Shown: positions 51,598 through 61,512, counted from the first letter of the stretch. The stretch is DNA of 64,000 nt from an uncultured Bacteroidales bacterium (GCA_902776955.1 CACYSG010000037.1:1-64000); one strand, 5' to 3'. Numbers and translations are program-made. Notes: generated by a model not told the origin, from the letters alone.

Positions 51598-53025
51598 ATG
51601 CGAAACATCGTCTTTATAGCACTCTGCGCGATTGCCATGGCCTCGTCGGCCCAGGTGGTGACGCTCGACTCGTGCCGCCACATGGCCTTGCGCAATAACA
51701 AGGAGATTCAACAGGCTTCAATGGGTATTGAAAAAGCCTCCTACCAGCGTAAGGAGGCGGCAGCGGCCTATCTGCCGCAGTTTGACCTCACGGCGGGCTA
51801 CATCTACAATTCCCGCAAGGTGTCGCTCATCAAGGAGGACCAGCTGCTGCCCACCAAGTCGTTCAACCCCCAGACGGGCCAATATGACTTCAACCTGCTG
51901 ATAGACCCCTCGACGGGTTACCCCATTCAGGTCGACGGCCAGTATGTGCCCACGACCGTGGCCCTGCTGCCCAAGAGCGGTATGACCTACAACATCCATA
52001 ACCTGATGGGCGGTGCGTTGACGGTGACCCAGCCCATCTATATGGGAGGCAAGATCACGGCGATGAACCAGATTACCGATCTGGCTGAGCAGCTGGCCCG
52101 GGAAATGCGCGAGAGCAAGGTCGAGGACGTCATCTACAATGTTGACGCGGCCTACTGGCAGGTGGTTTCGTTGTGTGCCAAGCAGAAACTTGCCCGCAGC
52201 TACGTCAACCTGGTGCAGTCGCTCGACAACGATGTGAAAGCGATGGTCAACGAGGGCCTCGCAACCCGTTCCAACCAGTTGGCTGTTGACGTGAAACTCA
52301 ACGAGGCCAATGTCGACATGACCAAGGTGGACAACGGCGTGACGCTTTCACGCATGTTGCTGTCGCAACTGTGCGGCCTGCCCGTGAACGTCTTCATGAC
52401 GCTCGCCGACGAGGGCCGTGACGAGTTGAACCTTTCGCTCGCCCCGTCCAACTTTAATTTGGATGAGGTCTATGACAAGCGCCATGACGTCCGTTCGCTG
52501 GAATTGGCCACAAAGATTTATGACCAGCAGGTCAAGGTGGCCCGTAGCGAGATGATGCCCAAGTTGGCCGCAGTCGCTGCCCTGCATGCCACCAATCCCA
52601 ACAGCTATAACGGCTTTGAAAACAGGTTTGGTGCAGCCTTCAGTGTGGGGGCGACGCTCAGGGTCCCCCTGTGGCATTGGGGTGGCTTGAGCAACAAGGT
52701 CAAGGCCGCTCAGGTCGATGCCAGGGTAAAACGCCTCGAACTTGAGGACGCGAAGGAGAAAATCGCCTTGCAGATCAGCCAGGCCGCTTTCAGTTACCAG
52801 GAGTCTTACAAGACCTATGAGGCGACAAAGGCTAATCTGGCGCAAGCCGACGAGAACCTGCGCATCGCCAACATCGCCTTCAAGGAGGGCATGGGCACCT
52901 TGGATGAAGTGCTCGGGGCACAGACCGCCTGGCTAAAAGCCAACAGCGAGAAAATCGATGCCGAGATCAACGTCCAGATGTGCTACGAGTACCTCAACAA
53001 GGTCATGGGCACCATGAGCTATTAG
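51598..53025 (+). CDS. TolC-family outer-membrane efflux protein
   Basis: This 475-aa protein forms the outer-membrane channel of a tripartite exporter. It has a signal peptide (MRNIVFIALCAIAMASSAQ) and the paired outer-membrane-efflux repeats. Typical features are LDSCRHMALRNNKEIQQA at the start, long helical stretches, and in the second half FGAAFSVGATLRVPLWHWGG and FKEGMGTLDEVLGAQTAWLKAN. It is the first gene of the operon with HlyD and two ABC-2 permeases. Confidence 0.93.
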   Translation: MRNIVFIALCAIAMASSAQVVTLDSCRHMALRNNKEIQQASMGIEKASYQRKEAAAAYLPQFDLTAGYIYNSRKVSLIKEDQLLPTKSFNPQTGQYDFNLLIDPSTGYPIQVDGQYVPTTVALLPKSGMTYNIHNLMGGALTVTQPIYMGGKITAMNQITDLAEQLAREMRESKVEDVIYNVDAAYWQVVSLCAKQKLARSYVNLVQSLDNDVKAMVNEGLATRSNQLAVDVKLNEANVDMTKVDNGVTLSRMLLSQLCGLPVNVFMTLADEGRDELNLSLAPSNFNLDEVYDKRHDVRSLELATKIYDQQVKVARSEMMPKLAAVAALHATNPNSYNGFENRFGAAFSVGATLRVPLWHWGGLSNKVKAAQVDARVKRLELEDAKEKIALQISQAAFSYQESYKTYEATKANLAQADENLRIANIAFKEGMGTLDEVLGAQTAWLKANSEKIDAEINVQMCYEYLNKVMGTMSY

Positions 53026-53026
53026 G

Positions 53027-53130
53027 CTTTTAAAGTTTAAAGGTTAAGGGTTAAAGTTTAAGGGTTAAAGTTTAAAGTTTAAGGGTTAACTGCTAACTGC
53101 TAAAGGCTAAAGGCTAACGGCTAGAATAAA
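53027..53130 (+). repeat. Intergenic array of 7-nt repeats
   Basis: TTAAAGT/TTAAGGG units change to CTAACTG, then CTAAAGG units, all at period 7. They run in the sense direction into the A-rich leader of the HlyD gene (ATG at 53157). Confidence 0.75.
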
Positions 53131-53156
53131 AAAAGTAAAACTAAAGACTAAATAAA

Positions 53157-54167
53157 ATGGAAAAAGAAGAACAGAGAACCGTCGTCCGCAAGAAGGACAA
53201 AGCGCTGTTGGCGGCGTTGGCCGTGTTCGCCCTGGTGATGGCGGGCATCGCTATCGTCGGCATCCTGCTCATCCATCCTGCCGACACCACGACACAAGGG
53301 CAAGCCGACTGTGACGCCGTTCGCGTCAGCGGCAAGTTGCCGGGACGAATCGTGCAATTCTACGTGCACGAGGGTGATACAGTGCACAAGGGTGACAAGC
53401 TGGTGAGCATCTATTCCAGCACGGTCGATGCCAAGTACTATCAGGCACAGCAGGCTGCTACCGCTGCCGCTTCCCAGAGCCAGAAGGCCGAGCGTGGCAC
53501 CCGCGAGGAGCTGAAACAGAGTGCCTATAACGTCTGGCAGCAGGCCATCGCGGCTCAGACCATCGCCGAGAAGACCTACCAGCGTCTTGAGAACCTCTTC
53601 AAACAGGGCGTCGCCACCCAGCAGAAGCGTGACGAGGCCAAGGCCGCCTATGATGCTGCAACGGCACAGGTCAAGGCCGCTAAGGCGCAATATGACATGG
53701 CCGTGAGGGGTGCGCAACAGGAGGACAAAAACGCTGCCCGCAGCATGGCCAATGCAGCGCGTGGAACGGTCAGGGAGGTCGAGAGCCTGCTCGAGGACCA
53801 AGTGCTGTTGGCTCCGTGTGACGGCGAGGTGAGCGAGATTTATCCCCAGGAGGGCGAACTCGTGGCGATGGGAACTCCCATCATGTCGATTGCCAAGTTG
53901 GACCAAATGTGGGTGAGCTTCAGCGTGCGCGAGGAAATGCTCAACGACCTGCCCATGGGCAAGGAAGTGAATGTGCGCATTCCCGCATTGAACAACCTGA
54001 AGACCAAGATGTCGGTCTATTACATTCACGACATGGGCAGCTATGCCGTTTGGCAGGCAGCCAAGGCCCAGGGCCAGTATGACAGCAAGACCTTTGAGGT
54101 GAAGATGCGTCCCGTGAGCAAGGTGCCTAACCTGCGCCCCGGTATGTCGGTCATTCTGGAGAAATAG
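53157..54167 (+). CDS. HlyD-family membrane-fusion (periplasmic adaptor) protein
   Basis: This 336-aa adaptor links the inner-membrane permeases to TolC. One N-terminal helix (about 20-40) is followed by a split biotinyl-lipoyl domain (VSGKLPGRIVQFYVHEGDTVHKGDKLVSIYS and LLEDQVLLAPCDGEVSEIYPQEGELVAMGTPIMSIAK). A long helical hairpin (about 88-200) and a beta-barrel complete it. It is flanked by sense-oriented repeat arrays on both sides. Confidence 0.93.
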   Translation: MEKEEQRTVVRKKDKALLAALAVFALVMAGIAIVGILLIHPADTTTQGQADCDAVRVSGKLPGRIVQFYVHEGDTVHKGDKLVSIYSSTVDAKYYQAQQAATAAASQSQKAERGTREELKQSAYNVWQQAIAAQTIAEKTYQRLENLFKQGVATQQKRDEAKAAYDAATAQVKAAKAQYDMAVRGAQQEDKNAARSMANAARGTVREVESLLEDQVLLAPCDGEVSEIYPQEGELVAMGTPIMSIAKLDQMWVSFSVREEMLNDLPMGKEVNVRIPALNNLKTKMSVYYIHDMGSYAVWQAAKAQGQYDSKTFEVKMRPVSKVPNLRPGMSVILEK

Positions 54168-54240
54168 ACATTAGACGTTAGACATTAGACATTAGCGAGT
54201 GGACAACTAGGGACTAGGGACTAAGGACTAGAAACTAAAA
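54168..54240 (+). repeat. Intergenic array of 7-nt repeats
   Basis: TTAGACA units (period 7), then CTAGGGA/CTAAGGA units, end CTAGAAACTAAAAAC just before the permease ATG at 54249. The second half closely matches, in sense orientation, the array before the hypothetical gene at 46949. Confidence 0.75.
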
Positions 54241-54248
54241 ACAAAATC

Positions 54249-55415
54249 ATGATCAGGAAATACATAGGCAATTCATTCAAGCGCGGGTGCATCCAGCTCG
54301 TGCGCCGACCCATGTACTTCCTGTTGATTGCCATCATGCCGCTGCTGTGTTGCTGGTTCCTGATGAACCTCATCAAGGAAGGTTCGGTGGAGCGCGTGCC
54401 TGTCGGTATCGTGGATCTGGACAATAGTTCCATGTCCCGCCAGGTGTCGCGCACCCTCAATGGCCTGCAGCAGGTCAACATCCGTCATCGGTACAGCAAC
54501 TATGCCGATGCCCGCGATGCCGTGCAACGTGGCGAGGTTCTGGGTTTCTTCCTCATTCCCGAGGACCTGGAGGAGCGAGCCCTGGGAGGCCGTCAGCCTG
54601 TGGTGAGCTACTATGTGAACTATGCTTACTATGCCCCTGCCTCGATGCAGTACAAGGGCTTCAAGACCATGTCGCTGCTGGCCAACGGCGCCATCGTGCA
54701 GACGGCATTGCGCACCGTGGGCTTGCCTAACGAGGTCATTGCCTCCACCTTGCAGCCCGTCCAGACCCACGTTCATGCGCTAAACAACCCGTTCACCAAC
54801 TATAATTATTATCTGAACTCGACATTTGTTCCCTGTTTCTTATCGCTGTTTATCCTGTTGGTGACGGCCTTTTCGCTAGGTCTGGAGTTGAAGTCGGGTT
54901 TGAGTCGCCAGTGGCTCAAGACCGCGGGCGACAGCATGTTCCTTGCCCTGCTGGGCAAACTGGTGCCTCAGACGGTGCTCTTTACCGCTGTGGGGTGGTT
55001 CATCCAGTGGATGATGTTCCGCTGCTATGACTTCCCGCTCAACTGCAATCCCTGGAACATGCTCTCGGCGATGTTCTTGCTCGTCGTCGCCAACCAGAGT
55101 TTTGCGGTGCTGATGTACTGTTTTGCGCCCAACTTCCGTTACGGCACGATGCTGTGCACCCTGCTGGGAATGGTGTCGTTCTCGTTCACGGGTTTCTCGT
55201 TGCCCACCGAGTCCCTCTACCCGTGGGTACAGTCGTTGGGCTACGTCATGCCCATCAAGTACTACTTCCTCATCATGGTCGATCAGGCCCTGAACGGCAT
55301 TGACCTGTACTATTCACGTTATTACTATGTGGCACTCATCGGGTTCACCATCCTGCCCATGCTGCTGTCATGGCACTTGAAGAAAGAGTGCCTCAACCCG
55401 GTTTACGTGCCTTGA
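54249..55415 (+). CDS. ABC-2 type permease (first of two)
   Basis: This 388-aa inner-membrane protein is of the ABC2_membrane_3/YhhJ type. It has one N-terminal helix (about 23-42), then a large periplasmic domain beginning VPVGIVDLDNSSMSRQVSRTL, and five C-terminal helices (about 195-370) with the conserved FSFTGFSLPTESLYPWVQSLGYVMPIKYYF. No ATP-binding domain is present in the protein or its operon. It lies 6 bases before its paralogue, so the two probably form a heterodimer. Confidence 0.9.
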   Translation: MIRKYIGNSFKRGCIQLVRRPMYFLLIAIMPLLCCWFLMNLIKEGSVERVPVGIVDLDNSSMSRQVSRTLNGLQQVNIRHRYSNYADARDAVQRGEVLGFFLIPEDLEERALGGRQPVVSYYVNYAYYAPASMQYKGFKTMSLLANGAIVQTALRTVGLPNEVIASTLQPVQTHVHALNNPFTNYNYYLNSTFVPCFLSLFILLVTAFSLGLELKSGLSRQWLKTAGDSMFLALLGKLVPQTVLFTAVGWFIQWMMFRCYDFPLNCNPWNMLSAMFLLVVANQSFAVLMYCFAPNFRYGTMLCTLLGMVSFSFTGFSLPTESLYPWVQSLGYVMPIKYYFLIMVDQALNGIDLYYSRYYYVALIGFTILPMLLSWHLKKECLNPVYVP

Positions 55416-55421
55416 TGATAT

Positions 55422-56678
55422 ATGACCGATAAGATCAAACATAGCAGGCTGTTCCTCTGGTTTATCCAGGTGTTGAGGGTGTGCGGACGAGAGTTGTTGC
55501 TCGTCTTCCGCGACGAGGGCGTGGTCATCTTTTTCCTGTTGCTCAATGCCGTCTATCCCGTGTTTTATGCCCTCATCTACAATCCCGAGGTCGTGCGTGA
55601 CGAGCGTGTCGTTGTCGTTGACGACAACCGCACCGCCCTGAGCCGTGACTTTGTACGCCGCATGGATGCGACCCAGGAGGTCGCCATCATCGGCTATGCC
55701 GCCAACATGGAGGAGGCCCGGGAAGCGATGCACAGCAAGAGCTGCTACGGCATCCTGTATGTGTCGCGCGACTTCGGCCAGAGCGTGGCCCGTGGCGAGC
55801 AGGGACACATTTCGCTCTACTGCGACATGAGCGTGATGATGCGTTACAAGGCGATGTTCTCGGCCTTGACCAACGTCACCCAGGCCATGGGTAACGAGCA
55901 GTTGGCATTGAAGGTTGAGCCGATTACCAATATGGGAGGCACCATCATCGAGAGCCGTCAGGTGCCTGTCGGCAACCCGGCGATGGGTATTGCCAGCGCT
56001 GTGCTGCTGTTCATCCTGCCACTGGTGTTGCAGCAGAGTATGATTCTGGGTATCGCCATGCTGCATGGCGGCAGCATCGAGCGCCGTCGCCGCAACGGCG
56101 GGCGTGACCCGATGGCAATTGAGGCCGGTCCCGCTGCCACCATCATCGGCAAGATGATGTGCCACCAGATTGTTTATGTCGTGCCCATTATCTACGTGTT
56201 GCACTATGTGCCGCTGATGTTCGGTTTCCCGCAATATGGTGACATTGTGCACATTATCTGTTTGGCCGTGCCGTTCATTATCGCGGTTTCGCTGATGGGA
56301 CAGACGCTGCAAGCCTTTGTCAACGAGCGCGAGAGCGTGTTCTTGCTGTTCGTGTTCTCGTCGGTAGTGTTCGTCTTCCTCACGGGCGCCTCGTGGCCCC
56401 GTTACCGGATGTCGGCATTGTGGCGTGTTGTGGGCGACTGTGTGCCCGGCGTTTGGATGGCAAACGGCTATGTGAGGATGCAGTCTAACGGTGCCCTGCT
56501 TTATCAGACGGCCCACGAGTATTGGATGCTATGGCTCCAAGTGCCCGTGATGTTCACCCTGGCCTATCTGGTCGAGCGTTTCATCAACCGTCGCCGTTAC
56601 CGCTCATGGATTGCCGCCAGCGAGGACAATCCCAATGCCCTCACACGCATCGAACTGGCCAAGAACGGAGTCGGGTGA
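55422..56678 (+). CDS. ABC-2 type permease (second of two)
   Basis: This 418-aa protein has the same architecture as its neighbour: an N-terminal helix (about 28-48), a periplasmic domain opening ERVVVVDDNRTALSRDFVRRM, and C-terminal helices ending in an Arg-rich tail (INRRRYRSWIAASEDNP). The conserved segment FLTGASWPRYRMSALWRVVGDCVPGVWMANGYVRM replaces the usual P-x-E of the late loop. It starts 6 bases after the first permease gene. Confidence 0.9.
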   Translation: MTDKIKHSRLFLWFIQVLRVCGRELLLVFRDEGVVIFFLLLNAVYPVFYALIYNPEVVRDERVVVVDDNRTALSRDFVRRMDATQEVAIIGYAANMEEAREAMHSKSCYGILYVSRDFGQSVARGEQGHISLYCDMSVMMRYKAMFSALTNVTQAMGNEQLALKVEPITNMGGTIIESRQVPVGNPAMGIASAVLLFILPLVLQQSMILGIAMLHGGSIERRRRNGGRDPMAIEAGPAATIIGKMMCHQIVYVVPIIYVLHYVPLMFGFPQYGDIVHIICLAVPFIIAVSLMGQTLQAFVNERESVFLLFVFSSVVFVFLTGASWPRYRMSALWRVVGDCVPGVWMANGYVRMQSNGALLYQTAHEYWMLWLQVPVMFTLAYLVERFINRRRYRSWIAASEDNPNALTRIELAKNGVG

Positions 56679-56790
56679 ATTAGGAATTAGGAATTAGAAA
56701 TTAGAAATTGGGAATTAGGAATTAGGAATTAGTGGGGCCGTTTATTCCGTTATCTCCGTTTTATCCGTTATCTCCGTTTTATCCGTCCAT
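56679..56790 (+). repeat. Intergenic array of 7-nt then 9-nt repeats
   Basis: TTAGGAA/TTAGAAA units (period 7, to about 56734) are followed by TTATCTCCG/TTTTATCCG units (period 9, to about 56789). The array ends directly before the GTG start of the next gene, again in sense orientation. Confidence 0.75.
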
Positions 56791-56795
56791 TTGTC

Positions 56796-57431
56796 GTGAA
56801 GATTGATTTGACATCACCCGAATCGTCCCTGTTCTCCAGTGGGGTAGTGGGGTGGAGGCTCGACGAGGAGGCTCCGCGTCTGCTGGCGTTGTGCCGAGAG
56901 GCGGGAATACCCTGCGACGATCTGTTGGATAAGCCGGTCAAGCGGCAACGCGAGAAGGCCGCCGAGCGGCTGTTGCTGTGCCAGGCCTTCGGGCGGCCCG
57001 TGACCTTGCTGCACACCGAGCAAGGGGCACCTCTTGTCGAGGGCATTGACGTGAACATCAGCATCTCTCACACGCAACAGATGGTTGTGCTGGCCTGGAG
57101 CGAGGACCACATCATCGGCATCGATGCCGAACAGGCCGACCGCCGACAAGTCATCAAGGTGCGTGACAAATTCTTGAACGATAAGGAAAAACAATTCATT
57201 TCTCCCGATGACCTTGCTGCCCACATCATCGCGTGGACCGCTAAGGAAGCCATGATCAAAGTGACCCGCAACAGTGCCGTGAACTGGACCGACGACATCT
57301 GCCTTGAGCCGTTCACCGTGGATGAAGTTGAGACCCGTTTGTTCGCATGGTGCGACGGTCGCCGCTACACGCTGGCGACACGCGTGCTCCAGGGGCACTA
57401 CGTCACACTTGCCGAGCCCTGCTTAAAGTAA
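56796..57431 (+). CDS. 4'-phosphopantetheinyl transferase superfamily protein
   Basis: This enzyme type transfers phosphopantetheine from CoA to carrier proteins. The 211-aa Sfp/AcpT-like protein has NISISHTQQMVVLAWS (about 88-102), the magnesium motif GIDAE (Asp110, Glu112) and W-x-x-KEA (Trp147, Lys150, Glu151). The start is a GTG, as no in-frame ATG precedes the conserved part. It could activate acyl or aryl-polyene carrier proteins, but no such genes are in the window. Confidence 0.9.
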   Translation: MKIDLTSPESSLFSSGVVGWRLDEEAPRLLALCREAGIPCDDLLDKPVKRQREKAAERLLLCQAFGRPVTLLHTEQGAPLVEGIDVNISISHTQQMVVLAWSEDHIIGIDAEQADRRQVIKVRDKFLNDKEKQFISPDDLAAHIIAWTAKEAMIKVTRNSAVNWTDDICLEPFTVDEVETRLFAWCDGRRYTLATRVLQGHYVTLAEPCLK

Positions 57432-57534
57432 ACGCCGGGTTAAAGCAATAAAAAGGCCTAAAAAACGTTATTAGGATAAAACGAAGTTGTGCTGCCCGAG
57501 GGTCATCCCTGGTGCGGGTACTTGACACTAATAC

Positions 57535-60500
57535 ATGACAAAGATGAAGATAGCGATGAAATATTTCACTAGACTGCTGGCGTGCGTGATGATGGTAACG
57601 TCTGCTCTCAACATGTATGCCCTTAACAAGGAGTATTATGCCGAGTCCAGCAAACTGTCCACCGGCAAGTGGGTCAAGATATTTGTGAAGGAGAGCGGTA
57701 TTTACCAGATTACCGCCGACGACATCCGCAGTTGGGGCCTCGGCACCGACATGTCCCAGATTCATGTGTTCGGCTATGGTGGAGCGCCGTTGAGCGAGAC
57801 GATGCTCGGCGACAACTACGCCGACGACCTGCCGCAGATGCCCGTCGTGCGTACCGATGGCCGCATCCTGTTCTATGCTCAGGGACCGACAACATGGAAG
57901 GCCGACAAGGCTAAGTTGTTCGCTCAACTGCAGGTGCAGCACCCCTATGCCAACGTTGGCACCTATTTCGTTACCAACGACAGCCGTTTCAACGACATTA
58001 CTATCAACAAGGCCGATAATGCGCCCACTGGCGAAGTCGTTACCACCTACATCGAGCGCCTCTTTCACGAGAGTGACATCATCAATCCCGGTGAGACGGG
58101 CCGCAACTACCTGGGTGAGGACTTCAAGGGAAGCAGGAAGCAATCCTTCAAGTTTGCCCTTGACGGTCTGGTGGACGGAAGCATGGTGACGGCTTACACT
58201 GTATTTGGCGCGCTCGCTAAGAGCGTTACGAGTACTGTCGCTTACACCGCCAACAGCACGCCACTGCCATCGGTAGCCACCGACCAGATGAGGAAAGCCG
58301 ACGAACATGACCATTATCAGATTGCAAGTTCGACCAAGTCGTTTCAGCTCGATGGCACCACTTCGCTTGACTTCGGTGTCGAGTACTTGTGTAGCGGCAC
58401 GCCCGATTTGGCGCGTCTGGACTTCATCACTATCAACTATCAGCGCCAACTGGCCCTGAAGCAAGGCGGTCTGTGCTTCGGCCTCAACGACGCGAGCACC
58501 AGCAAGCGCTATCGCATCAGCGGCGCTGGCTCGACCACCCACGTGTGGGATGTGACACGGGCTTTTGCCCCGGTGGAAATGAAAACCGACCTCGGCGATG
58601 GCGCGTTGACCTTCTCTCCCGCCAATAATGGCCGCAGGGAATTTGTCGCCTTTGACGAGACGTCGACAAACTATCCCCGTCCCGAACGCATGGGCAACGT
58701 GGCCAACCAGAATATCCATGGCGAGCCTACCCCCGACATGATTATCCTGGCTCCCAGCGCCTATCTCGAGCAGGCACATCGTGTAGCCGACCTGCACGAG
58801 AAATATGACAATTTCCGCGTTCTCGTGCTGGATCACGAGAAGGTCTTCAACGAGTTCTCCAGCGGCACGCGTGACGCGATGGCCTACAGGAGGCTCTGCA
58901 AGATGTTCTATGATCGCGGCGACAGTGGTGACGGACACCGCCTGGGATACCTGCTGCTGATGGGTTGCGGTAGCTACGACAACCGTCAGATAGGCACCAA
59001 TACCGCTGCCCTGGGCTACCCCCACCTGCTCACCTGGCAGAGCCCCGCTAGCGACAACGATGACAGCTCTATCACGACCGACGACTACTTCGGCATTCTG
59101 TATGATGGCTCACAGATTCAAGACTCCGCATCGATGGACATTGCCGTGGGTCGCATGATTGTCAAGAGCGTCAGCGAGGCCCGCACGGTGGTCAACAAAC
59201 TCGTGAAATATGTGACTCAGCCTTACTATGGAGCCTGGAGAAATCAGGTGATGATGGTGGCCGACGACGAGAACAACGCTGCCCACATGAAGCAGTCCAT
59301 GACCATGATTGCCAATGCTCGCGCCAACGGCGGTGCGGATATGATTTACAACTATGTGTTCACCGACGCCTTCAACGCGGTCAGCGAGGGTGGTGCACGC
59401 GCCTATCCCGATGCCCGCAAGAAGATGTTCAACTCCTTGAACGAGGGTGTACTGTGGTGGAACTACATCGGCCATGCTAGCACCCAGAACTGGACCGGCG
59501 AGGGCCTGATGATGCGTTCCGACGTCGAGACCCAGCTGTTCTACCGTCACCTGCCGGTGCTGTATGCCGCAACGTGTGAATATACCCGATTTGACAACTC
59601 GGTATTGTCGAGCGGTGAACGTATCTTCCTGAACGCTAACGGCGGCGCCATTGCGGTGATTTGTCCCGCACGTCTTGCTTATATCACCGATAACGGCACA
59701 TTGAGTTCGGCTGTTGGCCGCTTAATGTTCAATCGTGACGAGAAAGGAAAGTCGATGCGCATCGGCGATATCCTGAGGCTGGCCAAGAACCGCATCACCT
59801 CGCTGAGCGACAACAAGCGCCGCTTCTTCTGCTTCGGCGACCCGGCCATGAGGCTGGCCACCCCCCAGATGACCGCCCGCATCGAGACCATCAACGGCAA
59901 GCCCGTGGATCCCGACAATCTGCCGGTGTTCAACGCCCGCCAGCAGGTGGAGTTCAGCGGTAGCATCGTGGACTGGAAAGGCAACCCCGCCCCCAACTTT
60001 AACGGCGCGATTGTTTCGACGCTGTTCGGTCCGGAGCAGGAAGTGATTACCCACGGCTACGGCAAACCCGAGGAGGCCGATACCGTTCATTACTATGACC
60101 GCACCAACCGCTTGGCCATCAACGTGGATACCGTTACCGGAGGCCGCTTCACCGTTCGCGTGGTCATTCCCAGCGAGGTAAACAACGAGTATGACAACTA
60201 CACTCCTGCGGCCATCAATCTGTACGCCTATGACAGCCGCGACAGCCTCGAGGCCAAGGGTGTAAACGAGGATTTCTATATCTACGGTTACGCCGAAGAG
60301 GCGGTGACCGATACCATCGGCCCGGAAATCATTACTTTGGGCCTGAACGATGCCAACTTTGTCGACGCCAGCGACATCAATGAGTCGCCTCTCGTGCTCG
60401 CTATGGTGAGCGACGATAGCGGCGTGAATTTCTCGTCGGCAGGCATCGGGCATAGCATGACACTCACGCTCGACGGCACCACCAGCTATAACGACCTGGT

Positions 60501-60975
60501 GAGCTACTACACGCCCCTGTTTGCCGAGAAAGGTACCCTGGGCAGCATCAGCTACCAGTTGAGTGACCTGTCGTCGGGTATGCACACGTTGCGCCTGCGC
60601 GTTTGGGACGTTTACCGCAATGTGAGTGAGAAGACCATCTCGTTTAACGTCGTTAACGGCCTGGCGCCCGAGATTGCCGACGTCTATTGCACCTCCAATC
60701 CTGCCAGCGTCGAGACTTCCTTCTACGTGAAGCACAACCGTCCTGATGCCATCGTGACGGTATCCATCGAGGTCTATGACCTGATGGGCCGCATGGTGTG
60801 GAGCACGACCCAGTCGGGCCGCAGCGACATGTACACCTCGACCCCCGTGACCTGGGACCTGATCGACCAGAGCGGCCGACGTGTGCCCCGTGGCATCTAT
60901 GTCTATCGTGCGACGATCTCGACCGACGGCATCAAGGAGGCCACCAAGGCCAAGAAGCTGGCCGTCACGCGCTAG
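57535..60975 (+). CDS. porU: Type IX secretion system sortase PorU (C25 peptidase)
   Basis: PorU removes C-terminal sorting signals from T9SS cargo at the cell surface and attaches cargo to lipopolysaccharide. The 1146-aa protein has a signal peptide (to about 29) and an N-terminal beta domain (TGKWVKIFVKESGIYQITADD). A C25 gingipain-type catalytic domain (about 400-790) has His647 in NYIGHAS and Cys681 in YAATCEYTRFDN. An Ig-like region follows, and it ends in a CTD-like module (YDLMGRMVWSTTQSG...PRGIYVYRATI). The catalytic pair is intact. The ATGs at 57535, 57544 and 57556 are alternatives. Confidence 0.93.
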   Translation: MTKMKIAMKYFTRLLACVMMVTSALNMYALNKEYYAESSKLSTGKWVKIFVKESGIYQITADDIRSWGLGTDMSQIHVFGYGGAPLSETMLGDNYADDLPQMPVVRTDGRILFYAQGPTTWKADKAKLFAQLQVQHPYANVGTYFVTNDSRFNDITINKADNAPTGEVVTTYIERLFHESDIINPGETGRNYLGEDFKGSRKQSFKFALDGLVDGSMVTAYTVFGALAKSVTSTVAYTANSTPLPSVATDQMRKADEHDHYQIASSTKSFQLDGTTSLDFGVEYLCSGTPDLARLDFITINYQRQLALKQGGLCFGLNDASTSKRYRISGAGSTTHVWDVTRAFAPVEMKTDLGDGALTFSPANNGRREFVAFDETSTNYPRPERMGNVANQNIHGEPTPDMIILAPSAYLEQAHRVADLHEKYDNFRVLVLDHEKVFNEFSSGTRDAMAYRRLCKMFYDRGDSGDGHRLGYLLLMGCGSYDNRQIGTNTAALGYPHLLTWQSPASDNDDSSITTDDYFGILYDGSQIQDSASMDIAVGRMIVKSVSEARTVVNKLVKYVTQPYYGAWRNQVMMVADDENNAAHMKQSMTMIANARANGGADMIYNYVFTDAFNAVSEGGARAYPDARKKMFNSLNEGVLWWNYIGHASTQNWTGEGLMMRSDVETQLFYRHLPVLYAATCEYTRFDNSVLSSGERIFLNANGGAIAVICPARLAYITDNGTLSSAVGRLMFNRDEKGKSMRIGDILRLAKNRITSLSDNKRRFFCFGDPAMRLATPQMTARIETINGKPVDPDNLPVFNARQQVEFSGSIVDWKGNPAPNFNGAIVSTLFGPEQEVITHGYGKPEEADTVHYYDRTNRLAINVDTVTGGRFTVRVVIPSEVNNEYDNYTPAAINLYAYDSRDSLEAKGVNEDFYIYGYAEEAVTDTIGPEIITLGLNDANFVDASDINESPLVLAMVSDDSGVNFSSAGIGHSMTLTLDGTTSYNDLVSYYTPLFAEKGTLGSISYQLSDLSSGMHTLRLRVWDVYRNVSEKTISFNVVNGLAPEIADVYCTSNPASVETSFYVKHNRPDAIVTVSIEVYDLMGRMVWSTTQSGRSDMYTSTPVTWDLIDQSGRRVPRGIYVYRATISTDGIKEATKAKKLAVTR

Positions 60976-61094
60976 TGAACGCCCTCACCACACAGCCGAC
61001 ATGAGTCTTGTCCCCGGCGCAAATGATAACTACGGTTTAGCGTCGCCGCGATAGTCTGTGGTTATCTGCAATGGGTTAACGAAATAGCGTAACT

Positions 61095-61379
61095 CTATTC
61101 AGCGAAAACCTTCTGTAACGCCTCACGCTAAGCCGCAAAGGCGCTAAGATATATATTGTTCCACCAGTGAGAGCACGGGCGCCATCAGCTGGGACGGTTC
61201 TAATGATGCGGTAAGCGAAGCGGCGCTATCAGTTAGAACCGTCCCAATGATGCACCGCCCTCGCTGCTGTCACCATAACCAGAAAATCTCACAAGTGTAA
61301 TTACCATCACTTCTCTGCTTTAATGGCGGACTTTGCTTAGCGGCTTTGCGCCTTAGCGTGAAATCAAACGGCAGAATAG
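61095..61379 (-). repeat. MITE-like interspersed repeat, copy 3 (most complete)
   Basis: The 285-bp copy is inverted relative to copies 1 and 2. Its outer ends are CTATTCAGC and the related GCAGAATAG. Inner ends are CACGCTAAGCCGCAAAG and the complement of CACGCTAAGGCGCAAAG. It contains the complete GGGACGGTTCTAA/TTAGAACCGTCCC hairpin. It fills most of 60976-61512; the remainder shows only the rex promoter region. Confidence 0.85.
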
Positions 61380-61475
61380 TTGCCGAAATAGCCTATAAGC
61401 CATAAGATTTGTTAAAATGCATGCTGTTTTTGATAAATTAGTGGCTGATATATCGTTGTGTTCAAAAAAATGAGG

Positions 61476-61483
61476 TAATTTTG
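61476..61483 (+). promoter_or_regulatory. Candidate -7 box for rex
   Basis: TAATTTTG, 29 bases before the rex ATG, with TTG (61456..61458) 17 nt upstream. Confidence 0.5.
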
Positions 61484-61512
61484 TAGGTTATTTGTATCAT
61501 TGTAGACTAAAA

